Notes under the pieces: model-generated | What the model saw: only the letters and a program-made list of their open reading frames with translations | The model's database searches: none | What the model was told of the DNA's origin: nothing | Position numbers and translations under genes: made by a program | Assembly (NCBI RefSeq): GCF_002259795.1 | Contig: NZ_MWXA01000005.1 | Location: 186,001-250,000 of the forward strand | Source: Bifidobacterium aquikefiri | GTDB lineage: Bacteria; Actinomycetota; Actinomycetes; Actinomycetales; Bifidobacteriaceae | Direction of reading: 5' to 3' | DNA length: 64,000 bases | Shown here: one piece after another, positions 1 to 9,873 of the stretch | Layout: every line of letters begins with the position of its first letter | Position numbering within the stretch: position 1 is the first letter of the stretch

Positions 1-505
1 CTGAGCGAACATTGTGGGCAGGAACGGCATTGCCGTCACCCCCCACGACAAGCTCGGTCGAGCCACCACCCAAATCAACCACCATATATGGTGGTTGGGG
101 CCGCGTCTGATCCTGCGTCGAATGCAAGGTTGCCGTAGCTCCCAGGAAACTCAACGCAGCCTCTTCAGATCCTGGAATCACCTCTGGTCTAACACCCAGA
201 ATTGATTCGACTTCATCTTCAAAATCATTGCGATTTGCGGCATCGCGAGTTGCCGAAGTAGCCACGAAACGCAGATCATCAACGTGATGCCTACTCAATA
301 CATCTGCAAATTCCTTGACTGCTGCATATGCACGCTGCAGAGCATCATCGGCGAATCTGCGGTTTTTATCGACACCTTGGCCGAGTCTGATGATTCGCAG
401 GATCCGCGGCGTTACCACATGCAGTCCATGCTCATCGACCTCAGCAATCATCAGTCGTATCGAATTGGTACCGCAGTCAACTCCGGCTATGGTCACTGAA
501 TCCAT
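1..505 (-). CDS. ppx: Ppx/GppA family phosphatase, 3' end cut by window
   Basis: Exopolyphosphatase / guanosine pentaphosphatase family, cytoplasmic, removing terminal phosphate from polyphosphate or pppGpp. Only about 168 N-terminal residues lie in the window; the C-terminus is beyond base 1. The start reads VDCGTNSIRLMIAE, the phosphate-1 loop of the actin-like fold, and close to the window edge VVDLGGGSTELVV forms the phosphate-2 loop. The ATG at 503-505 is preceded by GGAGGAG at six bases, a strong ribosome binding site. In actinobacteria this gene usually follows eno, ftsB and DUF501 on the same strand; here xylB on the opposite strand lies between DUF501 and it. Whether polyphosphate or pppGpp is the main substrate cannot be told from this fragment. 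Confidence 0.88.
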   Translation of the reverse strand, partial: MDSVTIAGVDCGTNSIRLMIAEVDEHGLHVVTPRILRIIRLGQGVDKNRRFADDALQRAYAAVKEFADVLSRHHVDDLRFVATSATRDAANRNDFEDEVESILGVRPEVIPGSEEAALSFLGATATLHSTQDQTRPQPPYMVVDLGGGSTELVVGGDGNAVPAHNVRS

Positions 506-592
506 CAGTTTCTCCTCCAACAATGCTGTTCATGCATGAACCAAGTCTAATATTGTTCAGCATCCTTCAGCATAGTCATATTCATCCTCAAT

Positions 593-648
593 GTGGCGAC
601 ACTGGATTGTGACGACACTGCGTTATGGTCACAACGCGTTATGGCCAC
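593..648. promoter_or_regulatory. Paired direct repeats upstream of xylB
   Basis: Bases 506-858 separate the divergent ppx and xylB genes and hold no gene. Inside lie two pairs of near-identical direct repeats, each pair offset by exactly 16 bases: GTGGCGACACTG (593-604) with GTGACGACACTG (609-620), and GCGTTATGGTCAC (620-632) with GCGTTATGGCCAC (636-648). The regular spacing suggests a regulator binding site, but no factor is identified. Confidence 0.35.
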
Positions 649-858
649 ACATCAGTGTTGCATTTACCATGAATGTGTTATCTATTCCATCATGAAGACA
701 GAACACCCCAGTAGGCCTGTGAATCTTGCAATATGCATGTTTTCATGAACCTTCTTGGCATATAGCCGAATATAATGAAATGGTTCAGGAATTCGGGGAA
801 TTACGGTTGCATTGCAGTCCTATTTCCCATTCTGGCAGCACATCAAAGGGGAAGATTC

Positions 859-2352
859 ATGACACAGGTACTTGTTGCAGGTATTGACACATCAACGCAA
901 TCGGTGAAGGTGCGAGTTACTGATGCCAACACCGGACGAATGGTGAGATTCGGACAGGCCAAGCATCCACATGGCACCAGCGTGAATCCACAGTTCTGGT
1001 GGGACGCGTTCCTTGAAGCAGCGCAACAGGCTGGAGGACTCGATGATGTCAGTGCATTGGCAGTCGGCGGTCAGCAACATGGCATGGTACTTCTTGATGC
1101 TCGTGGCAGAGTGGTAAGGGACGCATTGCTGTGGAACGACACACGTTCTGCACCTGATGCCGAACGGCTTATTGAAGAACTTGGAGAATCCGAAAAAACT
1201 GCCGATGAAAGCGATCTTGCCGATGATCCCATGATGCGTGGGCGTCAACGCTGGGTAAAGGCAGTGGGCTCATCTCTTGTCGCTTCATTGACAATAACCA
1301 AGATAGCCTGGGTTGCAGAGCACGAGCCTGAGCATGCGGATCGCGTTGCCGCTGTATGTCTTCCCCACGATTGGCTGAGTTGGAGAATCGCGGGCCACGG
1401 TCCAGTTGAAGAAGGCAAGACAGCCGACTTTGATGATCTGTTTACCGATCGTTCCGATGCTTCAGGAACGGGGTATTTTGATGCTGTGAGCAACTCATAT
1501 CGCATGGATTTGTTCAAGATGGCATTCAAGAGAGACAACGTCAGACTTCCGCGATTGGTCCAGTCACATGACGTTGCGGCCATGGCAGACCCATCCATTG
1601 CAGGAAAAGATGTTGAGGGTGGTTGCATCATCGCTCCAGGTGGTGGTGACAATGCCATGGCATCACTGGGGTTGAACATGAAGATCGGTGATGTCTCTAT
1701 CTCCTTGGGTACTTCTGGTGTTGCAGCAGCCATCGCGCCTGATCCGGTATATGACATGAGTGCATCCGTCACAGGATTTGCCGACTGCACCGATCACTGG
1801 CTGCCGCTCGCTTGTACCATCAATGGATCGCGAATCATTGATGCAGGCAGATCAATGCTCAATGTGGATTATCAGGAGCTTTCGGATCTTGCCCTGAAAT
1901 CACGGCCTGGAGCGGAGGGCATCACTTTGATTCCATATTTCGACGGTGAGCGCACACCGAATCGACCAGAGGCCAAAGGCACCCTGCACGGCATGACCAT
2001 GAACAATGTCAAGCCCGAAAACATCGCTCGCGCCTTTGTCGAATCATTGCTGTGCACACAGCGGGATTGTCTTGAATTAATCGAGGATCTCGGTGTGAAT
2101 GTTAAACGCATACTGCTAATTGGCGGCGGATCGAAAACACCAGCAGTGCGCGAATTGCTTCCTTCGATTCTTGGTTCTGCCGTTGCACTCCCCCATCCTG
2201 ATGAATATGTGGCCATTGGTGCGGCACGCCAGGCAGCATGGGTTCTTGATGGTTCAGATCAGGCACCAGAGTGGCCAGTTGCGATTGACGAGACATTATC
2301 CGGGGAACCAAACAACGACGTATTCCAGCAATACGCAAGCTATCGTGGCTGA
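859..2352 (+). CDS. xylB: Xylulokinase
   Basis: Phosphorylates D-xylulose with ATP to xylulose 5-phosphate, which in bifidobacteria feeds the phosphoketolase pathway. The protein has 497 residues, normal for the FGGY carbohydrate kinase family. The N-terminus VAGIDTSTQSVKV is the phosphate-binding loop of the actin-like fold, VGGQQHGMVLLD the usual xylulokinase substrate-site segment, LLWNDTRS a family motif, and LLIGGGSKTPAVRELL the C-terminal adenosine motif. The reading frame opens upstream at 775, but the ATG at 859 is chosen because AAAGGGGAAG precedes it and the family starts here. An acidic insertion around residues 115-130 (EKTADESDLADD) is longer than in many homologues. No xylose isomerase or pentose transporter is adjacent. 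Confidence 0.93.
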   Translation: MTQVLVAGIDTSTQSVKVRVTDANTGRMVRFGQAKHPHGTSVNPQFWWDAFLEAAQQAGGLDDVSALAVGGQQHGMVLLDARGRVVRDALLWNDTRSAPDAERLIEELGESEKTADESDLADDPMMRGRQRWVKAVGSSLVASLTITKIAWVAEHEPEHADRVAAVCLPHDWLSWRIAGHGPVEEGKTADFDDLFTDRSDASGTGYFDAVSNSYRMDLFKMAFKRDNVRLPRLVQSHDVAAMADPSIAGKDVEGGCIIAPGGGDNAMASLGLNMKIGDVSISLGTSGVAAAIAPDPVYDMSASVTGFADCTDHWLPLACTINGSRIIDAGRSMLNVDYQELSDLALKSRPGAEGITLIPYFDGERTPNRPEAKGTLHGMTMNNVKPENIARAFVESLLCTQRDCLELIEDLGVNVKRILLIGGGSKTPAVRELLPSILGSAVALPHPDEYVAIGAARQAAWVLDGSDQAPEWPVAIDETLSGEPNNDVFQQYASYRG

Positions 2353-2366
2353 TAGTTGAGCAACAG

Positions 2367-2404
2367 CAAGGGTTGCAGCTTCCACAACTGAGCTGTAACC
2401 CTTG
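2367..2404. terminator. Bidirectional terminator hairpin between xylB and DUF501 gene
   Basis: CAAGGGTTGCAGCT and AGCTGTAACCCTTG form 14-base arms with one mismatch around a 10-base loop, just past the xylB stop and between two convergent genes. The tract after it is not a clean T run, so termination efficiency is uncertain. Confidence 0.6.
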
Positions 2405-2437
2405 CGGCATTGCCTTGAACCTATGCCAGTATAGAGA

Positions 2438-3097
2438 TTAGAGAATGCTGCACCGGCACAAATTGCTATCGAATCGACCCGCTGCAGCGACCATGTTCAG
2501 AGCGATATCACCAATCGGATTGACTCCAGCACCCATGCATAGGCTCTGCCCCACCAAGGCATGAAGACATTTCACACGAACTGGCATGCCGCCTGCACTG
2601 ATCCCCCTGATATGGCTATCGTCATCACCGAGCAACTCGGCGAGCTGGGATCTGAAGAGCAGGTAAGCCTGATGAGCCTGCTCGTACGCTTCTTTCAACT
2701 GCTGATCCTGACAGACACGCTCCGATAATTGCCTCATCGTACCGTCAGCCTCAAGGCTGGATACGGCCTTCACTGCTTCAGGACTTGTAAGATAAAAAGT
2801 GGTAGGAAATGGAATGGAGCCATTGAGCAATGGTCGAGTCACCACGGCCAAAGGCCTTCCACATCGGCACCGCGCACCAACGGCAATCATGCCTCGTGGA
2901 TAGCGCGTCAATTGCCGTTCAACAAGCGCTATCTCTGCGCCTGTCGCAGGTGAGTTCAGTAACTCATTCAGTCGAACTCTCACTCTGGACTGCAATGGTT
3001 CACCAAGCATAGTCCCATGCTCATCAGCCTTGCATTGTTCCGATGCTCGTGTTCCGTGCAGCTCAGCACCGTTTGCAGAATTACCGTAATGCTTCAT
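2438..3097 (-). CDS. DUF501 domain protein
   Basis: A conserved actinobacterial protein of unknown function, 219 residues here. The DUF501 core runs from about residue 55: it contains RYPRGMIAVGARCRCGRPLAVV with a conserved Cys-x-Cys-Gly, then FPTTFYLTSPEAVKAVSSLEA, and near the C-terminus HIRGISAGGMPVRVKCLHAL. Late cysteines (NLCRCSIL) are also present. It follows the FtsB-like gene after a 61-base gap on the same strand, the order usual in actinobacteria. The start is uncertain: the ATG at 3097 has no clear ribosome binding site, and an internal ATG at 3007 (MLGEPLQSRV) would begin closer to the domain. A role near cell division is suggested only by position. Confidence 0.85.
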   Translation of the reverse strand: MKHYGNSANGAELHGTRASEQCKADEHGTMLGEPLQSRVRVRLNELLNSPATGAEIALVERQLTRYPRGMIAVGARCRCGRPLAVVTRPLLNGSIPFPTTFYLTSPEAVKAVSSLEADGTMRQLSERVCQDQQLKEAYEQAHQAYLLFRSQLAELLGDDDSHIRGISAGGMPVRVKCLHALVGQSLCMGAGVNPIGDIALNMVAAAGRFDSNLCRCSIL

Positions 3098-3158
3098 AAT
3101 CGATTGAATTGTACCTTATCGCATTTATATTGAAGACTCGCGTCGAGGATGAACGAGC

Positions 3159-3872
3159 TCAGTCTGATGAAGACGAAGATGGAGACGATTGCGTCGAACT
3201 GGAACTCGATTCTGCAGAACTCGTCGAAGATGCTCCCTTGGAGGAGCCAGTGGAAGGTTCAGTTGAAGATTGAGAGGACGATGATGTATCGCCCGAAGAT
3301 TTTCCAGCCTGTTTATCGGCTTTGTTGAAGGCATATGCAAGCTCGCTATACCACGGAAGCGTTGCTGCATCTGAAGAAGAGTCCTCTTGCTTAGCGTTCT
3401 TGTTCGTCTTGGTCCCGGTAACATCCTCGGGATGAAGCACTCTGACTGCTTCCTCTCCGGGGAACACAAAACCCAGCCGTTCTCTTGCCTGAGCGGTCAC
3501 ATAGGCCTTGTCGTTCCAGCGCGAGATTTGATTTTCCAAATCCTTCTTTTGCGCAACAAGACTGGCTTCCTGCTTGCGCAGACCATTAAGCTCTGAAAGA
3601 TTGATTGCATATGTATGGAAGGTCGAGACCAGTTCTACCGTACCCAAAAGGATGATGATCATTGCAATGAAGAAAGAGATCGGTCCGGAATTGCCGAGAG
3701 TGCGCGTAGATGAACGCTGTGATGAACGCAACGTATGATGCCGCTCGCTTTTCTTCGATGTGGCGGAGAACTGATGTGAGTATACCTTGGAGTCATCCGA
3801 GTTCGAAGCACGATGCTGACGTCCGGCCGTACCAGTGGAAATCCGTCCACCGCCCTTGGATGTCTTGCTCAT
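3159..3872 (-). CDS. FtsB/DivIC-type septum formation initiator
   Basis: Bitopic membrane protein of the divisome that pairs with FtsL-type partners through an extracytoplasmic coiled coil. It has 237 residues. A basic cytoplasmic N-terminus of about 65 residues is followed by one membrane segment (FFIAMIIILLGTVELVSTF), then a coiled coil (LNGLRKQEASLVAQKKDLEN) and the DivIC motif AYVTAQARERLGFVFPGEEA. The C-terminus is a serine/threonine-rich low-complexity tail of about 60 residues, likely a disordered extracytoplasmic extension. It lies between eno and the DUF501 gene on the same strand, the standard actinobacterial arrangement. Confidence 0.88.
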   Translation of the reverse strand: MSKTSKGGGRISTGTAGRQHRASNSDDSKVYSHQFSATSKKSERHHTLRSSQRSSTRTLGNSGPISFFIAMIIILLGTVELVSTFHTYAINLSELNGLRKQEASLVAQKKDLENQISRWNDKAYVTAQARERLGFVFPGEEAVRVLHPEDVTGTKTNKNAKQEDSSSDAATLPWYSELAYAFNKADKQAGKSSGDTSSSSQSSTEPSTGSSKGASSTSSAESSSSSTQSSPSSSSSD

Positions 3873-3948
3873 GATAAATCCCCAGCTTCTTTCAATGCTG
3901 CCATTATACGTTCACCTGCAGTGCACCTTGCCCGATGTGCTTGCCAAA

Positions 3949-3990
3949 TGAAAATACCCATCACACTCGACTGGGAAAGTGACGGGTATT
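3949..3990 (-). terminator. Terminator downstream of eno
   Basis: AATACCCATCAC (3953-3964) and GTGACGGGTATT (3979-3990) form 12-base arms with one mismatch. Read on the minus strand the stem is followed by TTTTCATTTGG, consistent with an intrinsic terminator after eno. Confidence 0.7.
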
Positions 3991-4035
3991 CTCTGGTTTC
4001 AAGTTTTGAGGTTGTTCCAAGCCCCAATGCAAAAA

Positions 4036-5340
<1,305 letters not shown>

Positions 5341-5494
5341 TTAAGACATTGTGTTGTTCTGACATCCCCCAGCGTAGTGCTTTTTATGGACGAGCAACGC
5401 GTGTTGCATATAAATTAATGTTAGCGCTCACATTTTATGGCGACGCGACTCTTCTTTCCGGCATGCGTCCCCGGGAAACAAACGTCCTCAGCGC

Positions 5495-8400
5495 TCAATG
5501 CTGGTGAGGATGCCACGCCAGGTCATCAATGAGCTGAGCTGTCCAGACCATGATCTGCTCAGAATCCATGGCTTGCTGACCAAGCGAACCGGCAAATGGA
5601 GCGGGAACGAGCAAGGTATGGGTGACTGGCCGATACTGAGAGCCTCGATAGATTCGCTGAATGCGCATGAGCACCGATTCCTGGGGATCGATCCTTGCAA
5701 TGCGAACATTTTTCCCTTGGCCGCCAATCTCTGTAATGCCAAGCTTCTGTGCCTTGAAACGAAGCCTTGCCACGTCGAATAAGGCTTCAAAATCCTGCGG
5801 AGGCGTTCCATAGCGGTCAGTGAGTTCCTCTCTGAGATCTTCGAGGTCCACCTCGTTCTTTGCTGCTGCAAGCTTTCGATATGCTTCCAAGCGCAGTTTG
5901 TCCGAATCGATATACTCCACAGGAATTGATGCTTCGATAGGCAGATCGATGGACACTGCCTGCTCTTCCTGCGCATCAGGCTCCTTGTAGTGCTCCACAG
6001 CCTCAGACACCATACGCACGTAGAGGTCGAATCCAACTCCTTCAATATGACCTGACTGTTCATCTCCGAGAAGATTGCCTGTTCCGCGCAGCTCGAGATC
6101 CTTCATGGCGACCTCGTAGCCGGAACCCAATGCAGTGTTCTGAGCAATCGTTGCAAGTCGATCATGAGCTGTCTGGGTCATGGGTTTGCTCGGATCATAG
6201 AGGAAGTAGGCATAGGCACGTTCCCTGCCTCGTCCCACACGGCCTCTGAGCTGATGCAGCTGGCTCAAGCCAAAACGGTCGGCATGATCGACAATCAGGG
6301 TATTCGCATTCGAAATATCCAACCCCGTTTCGATGATTGTCGTGCAAACCAGTACATCAATGTCTCTATGCCAGAAATCTCGGATGACGTGGTCAAGTTG
6401 ACGTTCACCCATCTTGCCGTTGGCGATGCCTATATTCGCCTCCGGAACCAGTTGCGCGATATGAGATGCCACGCTGTCGATATCCTCGACACGATTGTGC
6501 ACGTAGAAAACCTGACCTCCACGCAACAACTCCCGTTTTATCGCTGCCGTAAGCTGCGAATCTTCACTCGCACCAACATAGGTCAGAACAGGCAGACGAT
6601 CCTCAGGAGGTGTATCCAGAGTCGACATTTCACGGATGCCTGTTACTGCCATTTCCAAGGTTCTCGGAATTGGCGTGGCAGAAAGGCTCAATATATCCAC
6701 ATTGGTTCGCAATGCCTTGAGCGTTTCCTTGTGTTCAACCCCGAAGCGCTGCTCCTCATCAATGATGACAAGACCCAGATCCTTGAATTTTATCTTGGGG
6801 TTCAGCAATTTATGCGTACCGATTACCACATCCACGGTTCCATCGGCAAGACCTTGGGTAGCGGCTTTGATCTCCTTAGGCGTTTGGAACCGGCTCATGG
6901 CCGCTACATTAATGGGGAACCCCTCGAACCGCTCATTGAACGTCTCCTGATGCTGCTGCACGAGAAGTGTTGTTGGCACAAGCACGACAACCTGCTTGGA
7001 GTCCTGCACCGCCTTGAATGCTGCACGGACCGCTATCTCTGTCTTGCCGAAGCCCACATCTCCGCAGATCAGACGGTCCATGGGCATGGGCTGTTCCATA
7101 TCGTGCTTTACCTCGTCAATGGTGGTGAGCTGATCCGGAGTCTCCTGAAATGGGAAGGCGTCTTCCAGTTCCTTCTGCCATGGTGTGTCAGGACTGAAAG
7201 CGAAGCCTTTGGTACGCTGACGTGCCGAATAGAGCTTGACCAGGTCAGCGGCAATCTCGCGCACATGCTTACGAGCCTTGGCCTTGGTCGCCGCCCAATC
7301 TCCTCCACCGAGCTTGTTGAGCTTTGGAGCTTCGGCACCAATGTATTTGCTGATCTGATCGAGTTGGTCAGTTGGTACATACAGCTTGTCGGATGGAGCA
7401 TTGCGCTTGCTCGGCGCATATTCGATGACCAGGTATTCTCGCTGTGCACGCTGAGCACCCTTGCCAACGCTACGTTGCTTCATACCGATGAAACAACCGA
7501 CTCCATGTTGTTCATGCACAACGAAATCCCCGGGTTTAAGCTCCATGAGATCGATGCTTTTGCGACGACGTTTCGGTGTCTTCAACTGGCCCGATGCACT
7601 TGTTCTCCCGGTCAGATCGCGCTCGGTAAGGACTGCCAGCCTTGCCGCAGAGTCGACAAAGCCATTCGGAGTAAGCGAACGAATCGGAGTAAACGTTGTG
7701 ATGCCTGTTTCATTGATGGCGCGCTTGAGGCGCGACAACGTTCCCTGCGCCGCTGCAGTAAGGATAACGGTGAAACCCTGCCTTATCAGTCCGCTGATTC
7801 CCGAACTTGCCTTGTCCTCCTCTCCCCTGAAACTCTCTGGGTTCTGGGCATCGAGCTGATAATGACCATGAACATGTGAATCCACTCCGAAACCGGTGAG
7901 TCGAATGACTTCTTTGTGACCAAACTCCATGGCGGACAAGGTTTCGTCAAAATCGAGAAAACTCGCCTCATCAAAGGCTATCGGAGCGCCCGAACCATGA
8001 CCTGATGCGGCAACGTGCCAGCTTGCAGCCAGGAATTCATTGGCGGTCTTTGCCAGATCATCCGAAGATCTGCGCAAACGCTCCGGGTCATCCAACATGA
8101 CAATGGCGTCATCTGGCAACAGGTTCGGCACCTGCTCAAGATGATCAACCAATGCTGGCAACAGTGATTCCATACCTTCGACCGGTATGGCCTTGGAGAT
8201 TGATTCGAGCATATCCTCTGCATTGGGAATCTGACCAATGAGGGATGCGGCACGCTTACACACTTTTGGAGTAAGCTGCAATTCCCGACATGCAGTTGCC
8301 CAGATGCTCGGAATCGAATCTCCATAGGTGCGTTGATCCGAGGCGTTGAATTCATGAATGCCATCGACTTCATCACCAAAGAATTCGATACGTACGGGAT

Positions 8401-9094
8401 GCGCTGCAGTGGGTGGAAATACATCCAGGATTCCGCCACGAACTGCAAATTCCCCTCGATCCATGACCAAATCGACGCGAGAGTATGAATTTCTGACCAG
8501 CAATCGTGCCGCTTCATCCAGAGCGATCTCCCTGCCGGTCTCAAAGACCAACGGTTCCACGTCACCAAGACCAGCAACGACTGGCTGAATCAGTGACCGG
8601 ACTGGCATGATAAGGATGCGGATAGGGCCAAACATGCTGCTATTCGCCACTGGATGCTTCAAGCGGCGGAAGACGGCCATTCTGCTTGCAACTGTGTCGG
8701 CGCGCGGTGAAAGTCGCTCATGCGGCAAGGTTTCCCATGCATCCAACAGTGCAATCTCCTGTGGATCTCCTGGATACCAAGACCGGATTGCTCCTGCCAT
8801 TTCCTCGGCATCTCGGCCGGAAGCAGTTATGACGATAACGGTCTTTCTCGCCGCAGTTGCAGCAATGAGAGCGGGTCTCAGCCCTTCGGGAATGCCCAGG
8901 GTAGTTGATGGATTTGTCTTCGATTCCGAAATATCGGTCTCACCAGTCACCACTTCCTGGAAGATGGAATCGCGCTGCAAGTCCTCGAGTAGATAAGACA
9001 ACGATCCCTCAATGCGGGCACTTGGCAAGGCAGTGCGCCCTGTTCTGAAACCGGTGGTATGCGAAAGTGCCTGCTGTGTCACTTTATCGACCAT
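5495..9094 (-). CDS. mfd: Transcription-repair coupling factor Mfd
   Basis: ATP-dependent DNA translocase that removes RNA polymerase stalled at lesions and recruits UvrA. The protein is 1199 residues. Domains in order: a UvrB-like N-terminal region; the CarD-like RNA polymerase interaction domain near residues 495-560 (ELKPGDFVVHEQHGVGCFIG); the helicase part with Walker A GDVGFGKTEIAVRAA and DEEQ box VIIDEEQRFGVEH; the second RecA domain with VDHADRFGLSQLHQLRGRVG; and a C-terminal TRCF domain. The start is placed at the ATG of MVDKVTQ, not the longer frame opening at 9118, because AGGAG lies eight bases upstream and this ATG overlaps the pth stop by 11 bases, typical of translational coupling. 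Confidence 0.96.
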   Translation of the reverse strand: MVDKVTQQALSHTTGFRTGRTALPSARIEGSLSYLLEDLQRDSIFQEVVTGETDISESKTNPSTTLGIPEGLRPALIAATAARKTVIVITASGRDAEEMAGAIRSWYPGDPQEIALLDAWETLPHERLSPRADTVASRMAVFRRLKHPVANSSMFGPIRILIMPVRSLIQPVVAGLGDVEPLVFETGREIALDEAARLLVRNSYSRVDLVMDRGEFAVRGGILDVFPPTAAHPVRIEFFGDEVDGIHEFNASDQRTYGDSIPSIWATACRELQLTPKVCKRAASLIGQIPNAEDMLESISKAIPVEGMESLLPALVDHLEQVPNLLPDDAIVMLDDPERLRRSSDDLAKTANEFLAASWHVAASGHGSGAPIAFDEASFLDFDETLSAMEFGHKEVIRLTGFGVDSHVHGHYQLDAQNPESFRGEEDKASSGISGLIRQGFTVILTAAAQGTLSRLKRAINETGITTFTPIRSLTPNGFVDSAARLAVLTERDLTGRTSASGQLKTPKRRRKSIDLMELKPGDFVVHEQHGVGCFIGMKQRSVGKGAQRAQREYLVIEYAPSKRNAPSDKLYVPTDQLDQISKYIGAEAPKLNKLGGGDWAATKAKARKHVREIAADLVKLYSARQRTKGFAFSPDTPWQKELEDAFPFQETPDQLTTIDEVKHDMEQPMPMDRLICGDVGFGKTEIAVRAAFKAVQDSKQVVVLVPTTLLVQQHQETFNERFEGFPINVAAMSRFQTPKEIKAATQGLADGTVDVVIGTHKLLNPKIKFKDLGLVIIDEEQRFGVEHKETLKALRTNVDILSLSATPIPRTLEMAVTGIREMSTLDTPPEDRLPVLTYVGASEDSQLTAAIKRELLRGGQVFYVHNRVEDIDSVASHIAQLVPEANIGIANGKMGERQLDHVIRDFWHRDIDVLVCTTIIETGLDISNANTLIVDHADRFGLSQLHQLRGRVGRGRERAYAYFLYDPSKPMTQTAHDRLATIAQNTALGSGYEVAMKDLELRGTGNLLGDEQSGHIEGVGFDLYVRMVSEAVEHYKEPDAQEEQAVSIDLPIEASIPVEYIDSDKLRLEAYRKLAAAKNEVDLEDLREELTDRYGTPPQDFEALFDVARLRFKAQKLGITEIGGQGKNVRIARIDPQESVLMRIQRIYRGSQYRPVTHTLLVPAPFAGSLGQQAMDSEQIMVWTAQLIDDLAWHPHQH

Positions 9095-9683
9095 TGAATT
9101 TCTCCTGAGCCTGTCCAAGACCTTCGTTCATGATTGTTTCCACTGCGTCGGCGCCATCGCTGAGAAAGTCACACAACTGTGATTTCTGACTGGAGCTAAA
9201 GCCACCAAGAACCCAATTCACGGTCTTGGCGTGTGCGTCTCCTTGACGCGCTGCATGCCCAACGCCAAGCCTCACTCGAGAATATGCATTCGTCCCGAGT
9301 GAACGGTCAATGGATTTGATTCCATTGTGCCCACCGGCTGAACCGCCAGCCTTGACCTTGATGCGTCCGAATTCCAAATCCATGTCGTCGTGTATCGCAA
9401 TGACATGTTCCGGTGCAATGTCGTAATACGAACAGATGGAAGCGACGGCGTTGCCTGAGTCGTTCATGAATGTGAGCGGCTTGGTCAGGAAAAACTTGAG
9501 TGGAGCACCAGAAAGCCTCATTATGCCTTTGCCAAGCAAGGCAAGCCCCTTGTGATCGGAAAGTGACACGTTCCAACGCTCGGCCAGGATATCAGCACAC
9601 ATGAAACCCATATTGTGTCGGGTCCCCTCATAGCGTGAACCGGGATTTCCCAAACCTGCAATCAACCAAAAATCAGACGACAT
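9084..9683 (-). CDS. pth: Peptidyl-tRNA hydrolase
   Basis: Releases tRNA from peptidyl-tRNAs that drop off the ribosome. It is 199 residues long. Family hallmarks are in place: LGNPGSRYEGTRHNMGF carrying the catalytic histidine, KPLTFMNDSGNAV with the substrate-binding asparagine, and AIHDDMDLEFG with the aspartate that activates the histidine, followed by GGSAGGHNGIKSI. It precedes mfd with overlapping stop and start, so the two are probably cotranscribed and translationally coupled, an arrangement common in Gram-positive bacteria. Confidence 0.95.
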   Translation of the reverse strand: MSSDFWLIAGLGNPGSRYEGTRHNMGFMCADILAERWNVSLSDHKGLALLGKGIMRLSGAPLKFFLTKPLTFMNDSGNAVASICSYYDIAPEHVIAIHDDMDLEFGRIKVKAGGSAGGHNGIKSIDRSLGTNAYSRVRLGVGHAARQGDAHAKTVNWVLGGFSSSQKSQLCDFLSDGADAVETIMNEGLGQAQEKFNGR

Positions 9684-9759
9684 GCCTCAAAACCAATCTT
9701 TCTCGCACAAAACCTCTCAGATTGTACCAACTGGCATGACGCATTGCGCTTGAGGAATT

Positions 9760-9862
9760 GAGTTTTGTGGCAATCGCCAAGTATCAAAGCCAGATTTTGG
9801 CTTAAACAGGAAGGATTTTCAACGTTTTCGCGACTGTGTCCTTGGCAATTGCCACAAAACTC
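9760..9862. repeat. Hairpin repeat family, copy A
   Basis: First of four dispersed inverted repeats. Arms 9760-9781 and 9841-9862 (22 bases, one mismatch, core GTTTTGTGGCAAT / ATTGCCACAAAAC) enclose a 59-base loop with a small internal stem (AAGCCA / TGGCTT) and the motif AACGTTTT at 9821-9828. It sits directly downstream of the UPF0182 gene and upstream of pth on the minus strand. The other copies are at 28163-28282, 33111-33213 and 63395-63497. Confidence 0.85.
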
Positions 9863-9873
9863 GAAATTTCAAT

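Noticed and set aside
6164-7879. 571-residue open frame on the plus strand
   Set aside because: It is the complement of mfd, whose protein shows every Mfd domain; the plus-strand product has no recognisable motifs.
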